DNA of 64,000 nucleotides from Bacteroidota bacterium (GCA_018829205.1 JAHJUE010000022.1:434001-498000); one strand, 5' to 3'. Positions 17,063 to 26,856 are shown, numbered from the stretch's first letter. Numbers and translations are program-made. The notes: generated by a model from the sequence alone, not told the origin.

Positions 17063-20000
17063 TTAAATTTTTATAGAAAAGTACCATTCGGTACCATTGT
17101 TTAAAGAAGTCTTTAATGAATAATCGGCTTTTAACAATTCTGACCTGTTTTTAATATTCACAATTCCGTTGCTGAAACTTTTCTGAGCGGAATCGAATCC
17201 AACACCATCGTCTGAAATATAAAAATCTAATTTACTGCCGTTAAAAATAACCTTAATATCAACATTTTTACATTGCGAATGACGCACAATATTTGTTAAT
17301 GTTTCTTTACAAATACACCATAAATGCTGCCTTTTTTCCATAGGAATTGATTTTGAAACAATGCCTGAAGGCAGATTGATATTATAATTTATTTCTTTGG
17401 AATCAAGCAAATCGGAAGCGTATCTATTAAACTTAATTAAGAATTTACCCAGTCCGTCTTCTTCCGGGTTAACTGTCCATATTAAATCTTTAATTTTTTC
17501 CTGGGCATCGGCAGAACTTTCCATAATAAGTTTTAAATACTTTGAACTTCCGTTAAGACTATTTCCCAATAATTCCTTTTCAATTGCTCTAACAAAATAC
17601 TGTATACTTGAAAGCGAACCACCTACTTCATCATGAAGATTACGTGCGATTCTTGTGCGTGTGCGCTCAATTTCAACAAGTCTCTGCAGCCTCATTTCAT
17701 AGAATAAAAATATTATAAACAAAAAACTTAAGATCGCTATTCCGCGGAACCACCATGTTTCCCAAAAAGGCGGAGTGATAATAATTGTTATTGATCTTTC
17801 TGTCTGACTCCAGATACCGTCATTATTAGAAGCCATAACTTTAAGAACATATTTACCGGGATTAAGGTTTGTAAATTTTGCCGATCTTTGATTCGCGTCA
17901 ACAAATACCCAATCATCTAAAAATCCTTCAAGTTTATACGCGTATTTATTTTTTGAAGGAATGGCGAAATGAAGCGCGGCAAATTCAAAATTTATAATTT
18001 TATCCTTATAGGAGAAAACAACTTCATCAAGTTCGTTTAACGGCTTTTCCAACGGAGAATTTTCACCTATCTTAATTTCCTGATCCATTATTACCAATTT
18101 TGTGAATACTACTTCAGGCTTATAAGGGTTATCAATTATTTCATCCGGATAAAAAGAAATTAAGCCGTTGGAAAAACCGAAAAACATTTTACCGTCTTTA
18201 TTTTTAAAATAGATATTTCCGTTTAACTCCATTCCCGGCAGACCGTCTTTAACATTATAATTGTTGAATATTTTTCTAACAGGATCAAACTTGCTAATAC
18301 CGTCATTAGTTCTAATCCACAAATTACCTATTTCATCTTCCTGAATACTGTAAACCGTATTATCAGCCATACCTTGTTGGGTTGTAAACTGTTCAAAATT
18401 ATCTTCGGCTCTGTTATATCTGTTAAGTCCCTGATAGGTCCCGATCCAAAGCTCTCCTGCTTTAGATTCATAAATATTATAAATACGGTCGTTAGAAATA
18501 CATGTACTGTCGTTCGGAATTACCCTGTAGTGTTTAAATGTTTCGTCATTTTCATTAAAGACATCAAGTCCGCCGTATGTTCCAACCCACAGTATGTTTT
18601 TACTGTCTTCAAAAATTGTCATTACTCTTGAATCACTTATCGACTCTTTATCTTCTTCAAAATGGATATATTTTTTCAGTTCATTTTTTTGGGGATTAAA
18701 ATAACTAAGTCCGCCTGCCATAGTTCCGGCCCAAAAATGATTTGATTTATCAATGTAAAACCATTTAACAAAATTATTGCCGAGCGCGGGAGTGCCGTCG
18801 TCAGCATATTGAACATTTACAAATTCATTTATTACGGGGTCATAAAAATGTATCCCGTTATAACTTCCTACCCACAGTACTCCATCTTCGTCTATATATG
18901 AACTGGAATAAAAAGTACCTGGCGATCTTTCGGAGAAATCATCGTCGCTGAAAAATCTTATTTTTCTATTCCCGTTATAATAATATTTTGATTTAACGCC
19001 GCTTGCCCAAAATATTTTTTCAGTAATATATTTAGAAGGAAGAGTTTTAACGTTATGATTAATTGATTTATAATTATCCGTAAAACTTATCTGCTGAAAC
19101 TTCTTTTTCATCGTATCATGTTTATTTACGCCTGCAATTGTACCAACCCAAAGAACGCCGGTTCTGTCTTTAAATACAGATCTGATTTTATTGTTGTTGA
19201 TAGATTTAGGATCATTAGGGCTGTAATAAATATCTGTTTTTTGAAAGTTGACTTTATCAAATCTGAATAAGCCGCTGTAAGTGCCTACCCAAATATAATT
19301 TTCGTCTTCTAATAACTGTCTTACATTTAAATGATCCGGTTTTACGGGGAAATTTTTATCATTATTTATATTATGAAAAATATTTTTTTTACGGTCGAAT
19401 AAATTTACGCCTCCGCCGAAGGTTGCAATCCAGAATCTACCGTAATCATCTTCGAGGAATTGCATAACCTGATTGTGACTTAAGGAAAAAATATCGGCGG
19501 CATCATGTTTAAAATGGATAAACTTGTTTTCATCTTCATTAAACAAATTAATTCCGCCGTCAAAGGTGCCTATCCATAAATTATTATTTTTATCCTCATA
19601 TACTGCGCTGGCCATATTACTGCTAATTGAGTTTGTATCCCCCGCAATATGCCTGTAGTTAATAAACGTTTCATTTTTAGGGTCAAATAAATTTAGTCCC
19701 CCGCCTAAGGTTGAAATCCATATTCTATTCTTTGAATCGCGGAATAGTTTATAGACAATGTCGCTGCTTAGGGAGCTTTGATTTTTTATATCATGCTGAT
19801 ATCTTTTGAAAATCCCGGTCTTGGTATTAAATTTATTAAGTCCTCCGCCTAATGTTCCAACCCAGATAATTCCGTTGCTGTCTTCAAGCAGTGTAAAAAC
19901 ATGGTTAAAGCTCAAACTATTGGAATCATTTAACTCATTTTTAAAATAAAGAAAATTATAACCGTCAAATCTGCATAAACCGTTTTCGGTTGCCATCCAA

Positions 20001-20188
20001 ATAAAACCAATACTGTCCTGAATAATATCATTCACATTACCCGGTATTAAACCCTGTTCTCTGGCAAGACGGTCGAAAGTAATTTTCTGATTTTGAGCAT
20101 TGACCTGATTACTGCAGAAGAATGAGGCGGTAAATATAAATAGGAGGAGCGCTTTATTATTTATTGTGAACGTACTTTTCATAAACAA
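17063..20188 (-). CDS. Reg_prop/Y_Y_Y beta-propeller sensor histidine kinase
   Basis: The protein has 1041 residues. A signal peptide (about 1-31, ending VNAQ) leads into roughly 700 residues of two-component regulator propeller repeats, recognisable by recurring DSxGxIWVGTxGGGLNxF and FEDSKNILWVGTYGG. A Y_Y_Y domain spans about 735-805 and one membrane helix about 812-832. The HisKA_3 dimerisation domain carries the phosphorylated H852 (RNLHDEVGG), and the HATPase_c domain has N966 and DDGVGF near 993. The fold is that of Bacteroidetes glycan sensors, where the twin propellers bind an oligosaccharide in the periplasm. It lacks the fused receiver and AraC parts of those proteins. The signal is unknown; the locus suggests a muropeptide or glycan-strand fragment. 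It is divergent from GHL10-2, with operator copy C between them. Confidence 0.92.
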   Translation of the reverse strand: MFMKSTFTINNKALLLFIFTASFFCSNQVNAQNQKITFDRLAREQGLIPGNVNDIIQDSIGFIWMATENGLCRFDGYNFLYFKNELNDSNSLSFNHVFTLLEDSNGIIWVGTLGGGLNKFNTKTGIFKRYQHDIKNQSSLSSDIVYKLFRDSKNRIWISTLGGGLNLFDPKNETFINYRHIAGDTNSISSNMASAVYEDKNNNLWIGTFDGGINLFNEDENKFIHFKHDAADIFSLSHNQVMQFLEDDYGRFWIATFGGGVNLFDRKKNIFHNINNDKNFPVKPDHLNVRQLLEDENYIWVGTYSGLFRFDKVNFQKTDIYYSPNDPKSINNNKIRSVFKDRTGVLWVGTIAGVNKHDTMKKKFQQISFTDNYKSINHNVKTLPSKYITEKIFWASGVKSKYYYNGNRKIRFFSDDDFSERSPGTFYSSSYIDEDGVLWVGSYNGIHFYDPVINEFVNVQYADDGTPALGNNFVKWFYIDKSNHFWAGTMAGGLSYFNPQKNELKKYIHFEEDKESISDSRVMTIFEDSKNILWVGTYGGLDVFNENDETFKHYRVIPNDSTCISNDRIYNIYESKAGELWIGTYQGLNRYNRAEDNFEQFTTQQGMADNTVYSIQEDEIGNLWIRTNDGISKFDPVRKIFNNYNVKDGLPGMELNGNIYFKNKDGKMFFGFSNGLISFYPDEIIDNPYKPEVVFTKLVIMDQEIKIGENSPLEKPLNELDEVVFSYKDKIINFEFAALHFAIPSKNKYAYKLEGFLDDWVFVDANQRSAKFTNLNPGKYVLKVMASNNDGIWSQTERSITIIITPPFWETWWFRGIAILSFLFIIFLFYEMRLQRLVEIERTRTRIARNLHDEVGGSLSSIQYFVRAIEKELLGNSLNGSSKYLKLIMESSADAQEKIKDLIWTVNPEEDGLGKFLIKFNRYASDLLDSKEINYNINLPSGIVSKSIPMEKRQHLWCICKETLTNIVRHSQCKNVDIKVIFNGSKLDFYISDDGVGFDSAQKSFSNGIVNIKNRSELLKADYSLKTSLNNGTEWYFSIKI

Positions 20189-20344
20189 ACAACATAATTA
20201 AGTTCATAATGCATATAAATATTAAAAAAATGACCGATACTTCAAAGGGGTTTTATTTACTACAGTATCATGAATTTTTCAAATAAAATTAATCAGAGAA
20301 TAAATTCTTTTTCGATAAACAAATATAAATACATTGAACTTAAA

Positions 20345-20362
20345 ACTACCCGATTATGTAGT
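20345..20362. promoter_or_regulatory. Operator copy C in the kinase/GHL10-2 divergent promoter
   Basis: AACTAC-CCGATTAT-GTAGTT is a palindrome with perfect six-base arms (20344-20363 including flanks). On the minus strand it reads AACTAC-ATAATCGG-GTAGTT and matches copy D at 18 of 20 positions. It is followed on that strand, 16 bases on, by a TATATTTG -7 box facing the kinase. That spacing puts the palindrome where the -33 box would be, as expected for an activator site. Confidence 0.75.
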
Positions 20363-20440
20363 TAAAATAAAATTGCATTTTTTATTTTCATAAAGAAACG
20401 ATTAAAATATTCCCAAAATATCAGCAAAAGTAGATTATAG

Positions 20441-20499
20441 TTTTTATGCATTTTTAAACATTGCATAAAAAATTATCAGTAATATTTAACAAATATTAC
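20441..20499. promoter_or_regulatory. Two inverted repeats upstream of GHL10-2
   Basis: TTTTTATGCA/TGCATAAAAA (20441-20471) is followed by GTAATATT-TAACA-AATATTAC (20479-20499), ending 30 bases before the GHL10-2 ATG. Either could be an operator or form a leader hairpin. A similar palindrome, GAATATTA-TTAAC-TAATATTC, sits at 46757 upstream of the TPR kinase. In AT-rich DNA these could be chance. Confidence 0.4.
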
Positions 20500-20528
20500 C
20501 ATAAAACAAAAATAATAACGGGAAAATT

Positions 20529-22070
20529 ATGGCTATTAATAGATATGTGAAATTTGTTTTCCTTTTTATTTTAATTTCAGTTCAGGTATTTCCTCAGCAT
20601 GAAGAATTAAATTTAATTGAGGAAAAACTTCCCGAAGCTCAAAGAGAATTTAGAGCAGCGTGGATCGCTACAGTAGCAAATATTAATTGGCCCAGCAGAA
20701 ATGACCTTACAACTGAAGAGCAGAAAGGTGAAGCAATAAAACTCCTAGATCTGCTTAAGAACAATAATTTTAACGCTGTCGTGTTTCAGGCCAGACCTCA
20801 ATGCGACGCTTTATATAAAAGCGATCTTGAACCTTGGTCATTTTATTTAACAGGCAGTCAGGGTAAGGAACCAGATCCATATTATGACCCTTTGGAGTTC
20901 TGGGTTGATGAAGCGCATAAACGAGGAATGGAACTTCATGTTTGGTTAAATCCTTACAGAGCTCATCATATTGAAGGCGGCGAAGTAAGCGAATTTTCCG
21001 TTGTAAAAGAACATCCCGATTGGGTAGTAAAATTAAAATCCGGTTATTGGTGGCTTGATCCCAGTTTAGAAGAAACTCAAAATTACTCGTTAAGCGTGGT
21101 AATGGATATTACTAATAGATATGATATTGACGGTATTCATTTTGACGATTATTTTTATCCTTATCCATCTTATAACGATGATGAAGATTTCCCGGACGAA
21201 AACAGCTGGCAAGCATATCTGCAGAACAACGGCAAATTAAAAAGAGACGATTGGCGACGTGACAATATTAATAAATTTATTCAAAGGGTCTATAAAGGAA
21301 TTAAAGATGTTAAACCAAACGTAAAGTTTGGTTTAAGCCCTTTCGGAGTTTGGAAACCAGGTTATCCGGCTTCTATTGAAGGATTTGACCAGTATGATAA
21401 ATTATATGCAGACGCGAAATTATGGATTAACGAGGGATGGGTTGATTACTGGTCGCCTCAGCTGTACTGGAAAATCAGCAGCATCGGTCAAAGTTATCCG
21501 GTGCTTTTAGGTTGGTGGAAAAGTGAAAATAAAATGAACAGACATTTTTGGCCTGGAATAAATATCGTAAGGGACAATAATGAATTAAATACTATCGAAG
21601 TAATAAACCAGATAATGGTCACAAGAGGAATGCTCCCAGAATCACCCGGAAATGTTCACTGGAGTATTGCCCCCTTAATCAGCTATTCTGAACTTACAGG
21701 TGCAATTTTAAAAGGGCCATATAAAAAACAGGCATTAATTCCATCGACACCGTGGTTTAAAGGAGAAAAACCCGAAGCTCCTAAAATATCAACAGAAATA
21801 AATGCCGACAGCGTTTTAATTAAGTGGGAACACCCGGACTGTAAAAATATTTTCAATTGGGTCGTGTATTATAAATACGGCAAAAGATGGGATTACAAAA
21901 TTTTAACAGCCGAAACCATATCATTTAAAGTTCCGCTTAATTCCGAATATTCATTCATTAATGAAAGCGGCAATTTAACTGAAAGAAAATTCGATTTATC
22001 GCATATTGCCGTTTCGGCGGTTGATAGAATAAGCAATGAAAGCAGACCGACTTTAATTGAAATAAAATAA
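20529..22070 (+). CDS. GHL10 (DUF187-type) glycosidase, short form
   Basis: The 513-residue protein has a signal peptide (to about residue 22) and a GHL10 glycosidase domain. Signature stretches are REFRAAWIATVANINWPS, VFQARPQCDALY, ELHVWLNPYRAHH and DIDGIHFDDYFYPYPS. A short C-terminal FnIII-like module ends the protein, and there is no T9SS sorting domain, unlike its paralogue at 13795. It is therefore likely periplasmic rather than surface-exposed. It is the first gene of the plus-strand operon that continues with the sugar kinase, AmpG, NlpC/P60 and the dipeptide epimerase, and it sits under operator copy C. The substrate is inferred to be peptidoglycan or a fragment of it; no biochemistry of the exact subfamily is assumed. 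Confidence 0.87.
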   Translation: MAINRYVKFVFLFILISVQVFPQHEELNLIEEKLPEAQREFRAAWIATVANINWPSRNDLTTEEQKGEAIKLLDLLKNNNFNAVVFQARPQCDALYKSDLEPWSFYLTGSQGKEPDPYYDPLEFWVDEAHKRGMELHVWLNPYRAHHIEGGEVSEFSVVKEHPDWVVKLKSGYWWLDPSLEETQNYSLSVVMDITNRYDIDGIHFDDYFYPYPSYNDDEDFPDENSWQAYLQNNGKLKRDDWRRDNINKFIQRVYKGIKDVKPNVKFGLSPFGVWKPGYPASIEGFDQYDKLYADAKLWINEGWVDYWSPQLYWKISSIGQSYPVLLGWWKSENKMNRHFWPGINIVRDNNELNTIEVINQIMVTRGMLPESPGNVHWSIAPLISYSELTGAILKGPYKKQALIPSTPWFKGEKPEAPKISTEINADSVLIKWEHPDCKNIFNWVVYYKYGKRWDYKILTAETISFKVPLNSEYSFINESGNLTERKFDLSHIAVSAVDRISNESRPTLIEIK

Positions 22071-22199
22071 TTATCTTGCTGAATATTTTATTAAAATACA
22101 GAGAATAATTAAATACCGGTATTTGTTCAAACTAAGCTAAATCATTGTTTAATTACTACAGCATATTTTGAAATTATTTTGTTTTAAATCAGAGGTACT

Positions 22200-23129
22200 G
22201 TGAAGCAGAAATATTTTATAGGATTTGACGGCGGAGGGACAAAAACAAAATGTATTATCACGGATTATCAGCTGAATCCTTTATTTGAATGTCAAGGCGG
22301 TCCTTCTAATTTCCTTATAATCGGGACACAAATTGTATCGCAGACAATTCTTGATTTAATATCTCAGACTGTAAACTCACTTAATATTTCATACGATCAA
22401 ATTGAATCAATGCTAATCGGCACCACAGGCGCGGGCAGACCCGATGACGCGCAGAAATTAAAGAATGACTTTATAAGTTACGCAGAATCAAAAGGGCATA
22501 AATTCAAATCGTTTAATGTAGAAAGCGATGCCCGTATTGCGCTTGAAGGCGCATTTTCAGGCAAACCCGGCAGTCTATTAATTGCCGGTACCGGATCGAT
22601 GATAATAGGAAAGGACAGGAACAACAACTTTTATAGAGCAGGCGGTTTCGGTAAATTTATTGGTGATGAAGGAAGCGGAAATGCTTTAGGCAGAAAAGGT
22701 CTTATTCAAATCGCAAAAGATTTTGACGGAAGAGGCGGAAGTACGGAATTAACTAAATTGCTTGAAAGAGATTTCGGGATAAATAATTCATCACAGCTTA
22801 TTACCGAAGTATACAGAAATAATTTTAATCTGGCTTCATTCGCTCCCAAAGTTATTGAAGCTGCTGAGAACGGTGATAAGTCAGCTCTTAAGATTCTTGA
22901 TGAAGAATCAGATGAATTAGTTCTGCACGTTAAATCAATGTTTAAAATGATAAATGAAGAAAATATGAAGTTATGTTTAGTAGGCGGAACAATTGCTACG
23001 GAAAATTATTATTCGGATTTATTCAAATCAAAAATTAAAAATCTTATTCCCGAAGTCAGTATTGTTAAAGCTGAAAACTCGCCCGCAATGGGTGCCGCAT
23101 ATATGGCTAAAAGTATTTCGCTAAAATAA
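22200..23129 (+). CDS. murK: BadF/BcrAD-family amino-sugar kinase (MurNAc/GlcNAc kinase)
   Basis: The 309-residue cytoplasmic ATPase of the ASKHA fold starts at GTG (22200) behind AGAGGTACT. It has the phosphate-1 loop GFDGGGTKTK, the GTTGAGRPDD segment, the adenosine-side AGTGSM loop and the family signature GGFGKFIGDEGSGNALGRKG. This BadF/BadG/BcrA family includes GlcNAc kinases and the dual MurNAc/GlcNAc kinase MurK of Clostridium acetobutylicum. With murQ, ampG and nagB in the same locus, phosphorylation of MurNAc and GlcNAc to their 6-phosphates is the most likely role. Which of the two sugars it prefers cannot be read from sequence. Confidence 0.82.
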   Translation: MKQKYFIGFDGGGTKTKCIITDYQLNPLFECQGGPSNFLIIGTQIVSQTILDLISQTVNSLNISYDQIESMLIGTTGAGRPDDAQKLKNDFISYAESKGHKFKSFNVESDARIALEGAFSGKPGSLLIAGTGSMIIGKDRNNNFYRAGGFGKFIGDEGSGNALGRKGLIQIAKDFDGRGGSTELTKLLERDFGINNSSQLITEVYRNNFNLASFAPKVIEAAENGDKSALKILDEESDELVLHVKSMFKMINEENMKLCLVGGTIATENYYSDLFKSKIKNLIPEVSIVKAENSPAMGAAYMAKSISLK

Positions 23130-23193
23130 ATATTCAAACGCATATTTATGCTAAGACATTACCATTGGAAAATTCCCTGGAGTATATAGTCTT

Positions 23194-24480
23194 ATGACCA
23201 ATCAGAAAAAAACATCACGCAACCCTTGGGCCTGGGTTTCTACACTTTATTTTGCCGAAGGACTGCCGTATGTAATTGTAATGTCGGTTTCCGTTATTAT
23301 GTATAAACGTATGGGAGTATCCAACACTGATATAGCTTTGTATACAAGCTGGCTTTATCTGCCTTACACAATAAAACCGTTATGGAGCCCTATTGTTGAC
23401 TTGTTAAGAACAAAAAGATTATGGATTATTCTAATGCAGCTGCTTATTGGAGCCTCTCTTGCCGGTATAGCGCTTACTATTCCCGCCCCGAATTATTTTC
23501 AGTATACAATGGCTTTTTTCTGGCTTATGGCATTCAGCTCAGCCACACATGATATTGCCGCCGACGGATTTTACATGTTGGGATTAAATAAACGTGATCA
23601 GGCATTCTTTATTGGCATTAGGAGTACATTTTACAGAATCGCGATGATTACAGGACAAGGACTTCTGATAATAGCGGCCGGTTATTTTGAAAACTCAACA
23701 GGCGGTAATATTCAGTTGGCCTGGACAATAATATTTTCAATATTGGCCGCCTTGTTCTTATTGTTTTTTATCTATCATAAAATTATTCTCCCTTTCCCCG
23801 TAACCGATAAGCCTGCAGTTACTCAAAGCGGCTCAAATATTTTTTCCGAATTTATTAAAACGTTTGTTCTGTTTTTTAAGAAGAAAAACATTCTTATTTT
23901 TATAAGTTTTCTGCTTATATACCGACTTGGCGAATCTCAGCTTGTAAAACTTGCTTCCCCGTTTCTGCTCGACTCAAAAGCATCGGGAGGATTGGGATTA
24001 ACAACCAGTGAAGTAGGAATAGTTTACGGTACCGTTGGTATGGCGTCATTAGTGGCAGGAGGAATTCTGGGCGGATTTCTTGCGTCGCGGGACGGATTAA
24101 AATACTGGCTGTGGTGGATGGTTGCGGCTATCAATATACCCAACAGTGTTTATATTATTTTATCTCTTACACAAACAACTTCATTCCTTCTTATAAATAT
24201 TTGCGTGGGCATTGAACAATTCGGGTACGGATTCGGGTTCACGGCATATATGCTTTATATGATTTATATTTCGGACGGTCAGCATAAAACCGCGCACTTT
24301 GCAATTGCAACGGCATTTATGGCGCTTGGAATGATGATTCCGGGAATGGCAAGCGGATGGATTCAGGAAATGATAGGCTATCAATACTTTTTTATATGGG
24401 CTCTGTTAGCTACTATTCCCGCATTTCTGATTACTAAATTTATTCCGCTTGATCCTGAATTCGGACGTAAAACAGATTAA
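23194..24480 (+). CDS. ampG: AmpG-type MFS muropeptide permease
   Basis: This 428-residue membrane protein has about twelve hydrophobic segments. Its N-terminus is the AmpG/SLC33-like NPWAWVSTLYFAEGLPYVIV, and it has TIKPLWSPIVDLL after the second helix and the HDIAADGFYM motif. AmpG imports anhydro-muropeptides or GlcNAc-anhMurNAc across the inner membrane by proton symport. Its place between the amino-sugar kinase and the NlpC/P60 peptidase supports a cell-wall fragment as cargo. The ATG at 23194 follows GGAG at a rather long spacing. Confidence 0.88.
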   Translation: MTNQKKTSRNPWAWVSTLYFAEGLPYVIVMSVSVIMYKRMGVSNTDIALYTSWLYLPYTIKPLWSPIVDLLRTKRLWIILMQLLIGASLAGIALTIPAPNYFQYTMAFFWLMAFSSATHDIAADGFYMLGLNKRDQAFFIGIRSTFYRIAMITGQGLLIIAAGYFENSTGGNIQLAWTIIFSILAALFLLFFIYHKIILPFPVTDKPAVTQSGSNIFSEFIKTFVLFFKKKNILIFISFLLIYRLGESQLVKLASPFLLDSKASGGLGLTTSEVGIVYGTVGMASLVAGGILGGFLASRDGLKYWLWWMVAAINIPNSVYIILSLTQTTSFLLINICVGIEQFGYGFGFTAYMLYMIYISDGQHKTAHFAIATAFMALGMMIPGMASGWIQEMIGYQYFFIWALLATIPAFLITKFIPLDPEFGRKTD

Positions 24481-24508
24481 TTATTTTTTTAAGAATATAG
24501 AGTCTATT

Positions 24509-25705
24509 ATGATAAAATCAATTACTACCTTATTTATATTATTTTTAACTTTTTTAAACTTACCTGCGCAGGAAAATAATATGCAAGAGATTATAAATAT
24601 TATCGAAGAAATAAAATCCGGTTTTGCGCCCGATAAAAGAACCGCTCTATTTGACGTAAGTATATCAGGCGGAAACGATTTAATTGTTCTTTCCGGCGAA
24701 ACAAATTTAATCGAAGCGGAAAATGAATTAATTGCCAGACTTAAAGAAAAAAGTATAATGTTTGAAAACAATATACGCCTGCTCCCCTCCGAAGAATTGG
24801 GTGGTAAGGTATATGGGATTATAAATCTTTCGGTCGCAAATATTAGATCAAAACATTCGCATAGCGCCGAACTAACTACTCAAGCCCTGCTCGGCACGCC
24901 GGTTAAAGTTCTTAAAAAAGACGACGGATTCTGCCTTGTACAAACTCCCGATAAATATATTTCATGGGTAGATAACAGCGGTGTTAAATTAGTTAACAAG
25001 GAAGAACTTGAGAAATGGATTAATGCCGATAAAATTATTTTTAATTCCGAATACGGATTCTCATTCGCTGAAGCTGATATAAATTCAGACCGCGTTTCGG
25101 ATCTTGTCGCCGGTGATATTCTGATTAATTTGGGAAAAGAAAATAATTTTTATAATGTAGAATATCCCGACGGAAGAACAGCATTTATTGAAGCGGATAA
25201 ATGCCTGGGATTAAATAATTGGTTTTCCGAAGCGTACCCGACCGAAGAAAATATTATTTCGACTGCCAAAAAATTTATGGGCATCCCTTATTTATGGGGC
25301 GGCACATCAACCAAAGGAATGGACTGCAGCGGATTCACCAAAACTGTTTATTTCTTAAACGGGGTTGTTCTTCAAAGAGACGCTTCACAACAGGTTAATA
25401 CGGGAATTTTAGTAGATACAGAAAAAGGGCTGGATAATCTTAAACCGGGCGACTTATTATTTTTCGGGTTTAAACAAACAGAAGAAAAGAAAGAAAGAAT
25501 TACGCATGTAGGTATTTATATCGGCAACAACGAATTTATTCATGCTTCAGGAAAGGTAATGATTAATAGTCTAAACCCGGATGCCGCGAATTTCAGCGAG
25601 TACAGACTGAAACAATTTATTCGAGCAAAAAGAATTATAAATTCCGTTGACGATAACGGTATTACCTCCATAAAAAATAATAAATTTTATTCGGGAGAAT
25701 TTTAA
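24509..25705 (+). CDS. Secreted NlpC/P60 endopeptidase with SH3-like domains (YkfC-like)
   Basis: From the ATG at 24509 this is a 398-residue protein with a signal peptide ending LPAQ. The longer reading from 24449 would overlap ampG and bury the signal peptide. About 230 residues with SH3b-like segments precede the NlpC/P60 domain. That domain has the catalytic C273 in MDCSGF, H333 in THVGIYIG and a third polar residue H345. This plan matches YkfC-type gamma-D-glutamyl-L-diamino-acid endopeptidases, which release L-Ala-D-Glu from stem peptides. The next gene, an L-Ala-D/L-Glu epimerase whose ATG overlaps this stop by one base, is exactly the enzyme for that product. Confidence 0.9.
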   Translation: MIKSITTLFILFLTFLNLPAQENNMQEIINIIEEIKSGFAPDKRTALFDVSISGGNDLIVLSGETNLIEAENELIARLKEKSIMFENNIRLLPSEELGGKVYGIINLSVANIRSKHSHSAELTTQALLGTPVKVLKKDDGFCLVQTPDKYISWVDNSGVKLVNKEELEKWINADKIIFNSEYGFSFAEADINSDRVSDLVAGDILINLGKENNFYNVEYPDGRTAFIEADKCLGLNNWFSEAYPTEENIISTAKKFMGIPYLWGGTSTKGMDCSGFTKTVYFLNGVVLQRDASQQVNTGILVDTEKGLDNLKPGDLLFFGFKQTEEKKERITHVGIYIGNNEFIHASGKVMINSLNPDAANFSEYRLKQFIRAKRIINSVDDNGITSIKNNKFYSGEF

Positions 25706-26850
25706 TGAAACATAACAGGCGGCAATTTTTAACAAGATCCGGAATTATTGGCGGAACTGCTTTAACACTCGGATTAAATACTAATTTATATTCAAAAAAT
25801 TTTAACATAACAAAGAAGAATGCAAATATGAAATTATCATTCAAACCCTACACGCTGGAATTAAAACACGTATTTACAATAGCTACAAGTTCAAGAAGCA
25901 CAACCCCGGTAATGCTTACACAGATTGAGTATGACGGAGTAATTGGTTACGGAGAAGCTTCAATGCCTCCGTATCTGGGTGAATCGCAGGAATCTGCGTC
26001 GGCGTTTCTTTCCAAAGTAAATCTTTCACAATTCAAAGACCCATTTGAGATTGAAAGCATTCTTGAATACGTTGACGGAATAGCCGAAAAGAATACAGCC
26101 GCCAAAGCAGCCGTAGATATTGCACTCCATGATCTAATCGGAAAATTGCTGGGTAAACCGTGGTACAAAATTTGGGGATTTAAAAAAGATACAACTCCTT
26201 CAACTTCCTTTACGATAGGCATTGATACCGATGAAGTTGTAAAACAGAAAGTTAAAGAAGCCGAAGTGTATAATATTTTAAAAGTTAAACTTGGACGCGA
26301 AAACGATAAGGATATGATTAATACAATAAGATCGGTTACGGACAAACCAATAATTGTAGATGTAAATCAGGGGTGGAAAGAAAAAGAATTCGCGCTTGAA
26401 ATGATTAATTGGCTAAACGAAAGAAACGTAAAACTTATTGAACAGCCAATGCCGAAAGAACAGATAGACGATATGGCATGGCTTACCGAACATAGCCCGC
26501 TCCCCACTTTCGCGGATGAATCGCTGCAGAGATTACCGGATGTAATAAAAGCTCACGGAGTTTATACGGGCATAAATATTAAATTGATGAAATGTACGGG
26601 TCTTCGCGAAGCGCATAAAATGCTAACTTTGGCAAAATCGCTGGGCATGCAGATAATGCTCGGCTGTATGACCGAAACATCATGCGCTATTTCGGCGGCA
26701 TCACAGCTTGCCCCGGAAGTTGAATGGGCTGATCTTGACGGAAATTTATTAATTAGCAATGATCCGTTTGAAGGCACAAAAATAATTAACGGGAAAATTG
26801 AATTAACTGAAGATCCGGGAATCGGGTTATCAAAAGCCGCTTCGTATTAA
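25705..26850 (+). CDS. Tat-exported L-Ala-D/L-Glu (dipeptide) epimerase
   Basis: The 381-residue enolase-superfamily protein (muconate-lactonizing subgroup) has catalytic lysines K193/K195 (LKVKLG) and K293 (NIKLMK). The metal ligands are D219 (VDVNQGW), E246 (LIEQPM) and D271 (TFADESL). The dipeptide-binding DxD, D343-x-D345 (WADLDG), identifies an L-Ala-D/L-Glu-type epimerase. It converts L-Ala-D-Glu to L-Ala-L-Glu for peptide catabolism. Unusually, it starts with a twin-arginine signal (NRRQFLTRSGIIGG), so the folded, Mg-loaded enzyme should be exported. E. coli and Bacillus enzymes are cytoplasmic. It is last in the plus operon and ends at a strong bidirectional terminator. Confidence 0.93.
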   Translation: MKHNRRQFLTRSGIIGGTALTLGLNTNLYSKNFNITKKNANMKLSFKPYTLELKHVFTIATSSRSTTPVMLTQIEYDGVIGYGEASMPPYLGESQESASAFLSKVNLSQFKDPFEIESILEYVDGIAEKNTAAKAAVDIALHDLIGKLLGKPWYKIWGFKKDTTPSTSFTIGIDTDEVVKQKVKEAEVYNILKVKLGRENDKDMINTIRSVTDKPIIVDVNQGWKEKEFALEMINWLNERNVKLIEQPMPKEQIDDMAWLTEHSPLPTFADESLQRLPDVIKAHGVYTGINIKLMKCTGLREAHKMLTLAKSLGMQIMLGCMTETSCAISAASQLAPEVEWADLDGNLLISNDPFEGTKIINGKIELTEDPGIGLSKAASY

Positions 26851-26856
26851 GTTTAT

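Noticed and set aside
20259-20263. Extra ACTAC half-sites at 20259, 22155 and 34044 as further operator copies
   Set aside because: Eight bases on there is no GTAGT partner; only a half is present, which is expected by chance.
25947-26345. Antisense open frame of 132 codons inside the dipeptide epimerase gene
   Set aside because: The sense frame has all enolase-superfamily residues; the antisense frame shows nothing recognisable.
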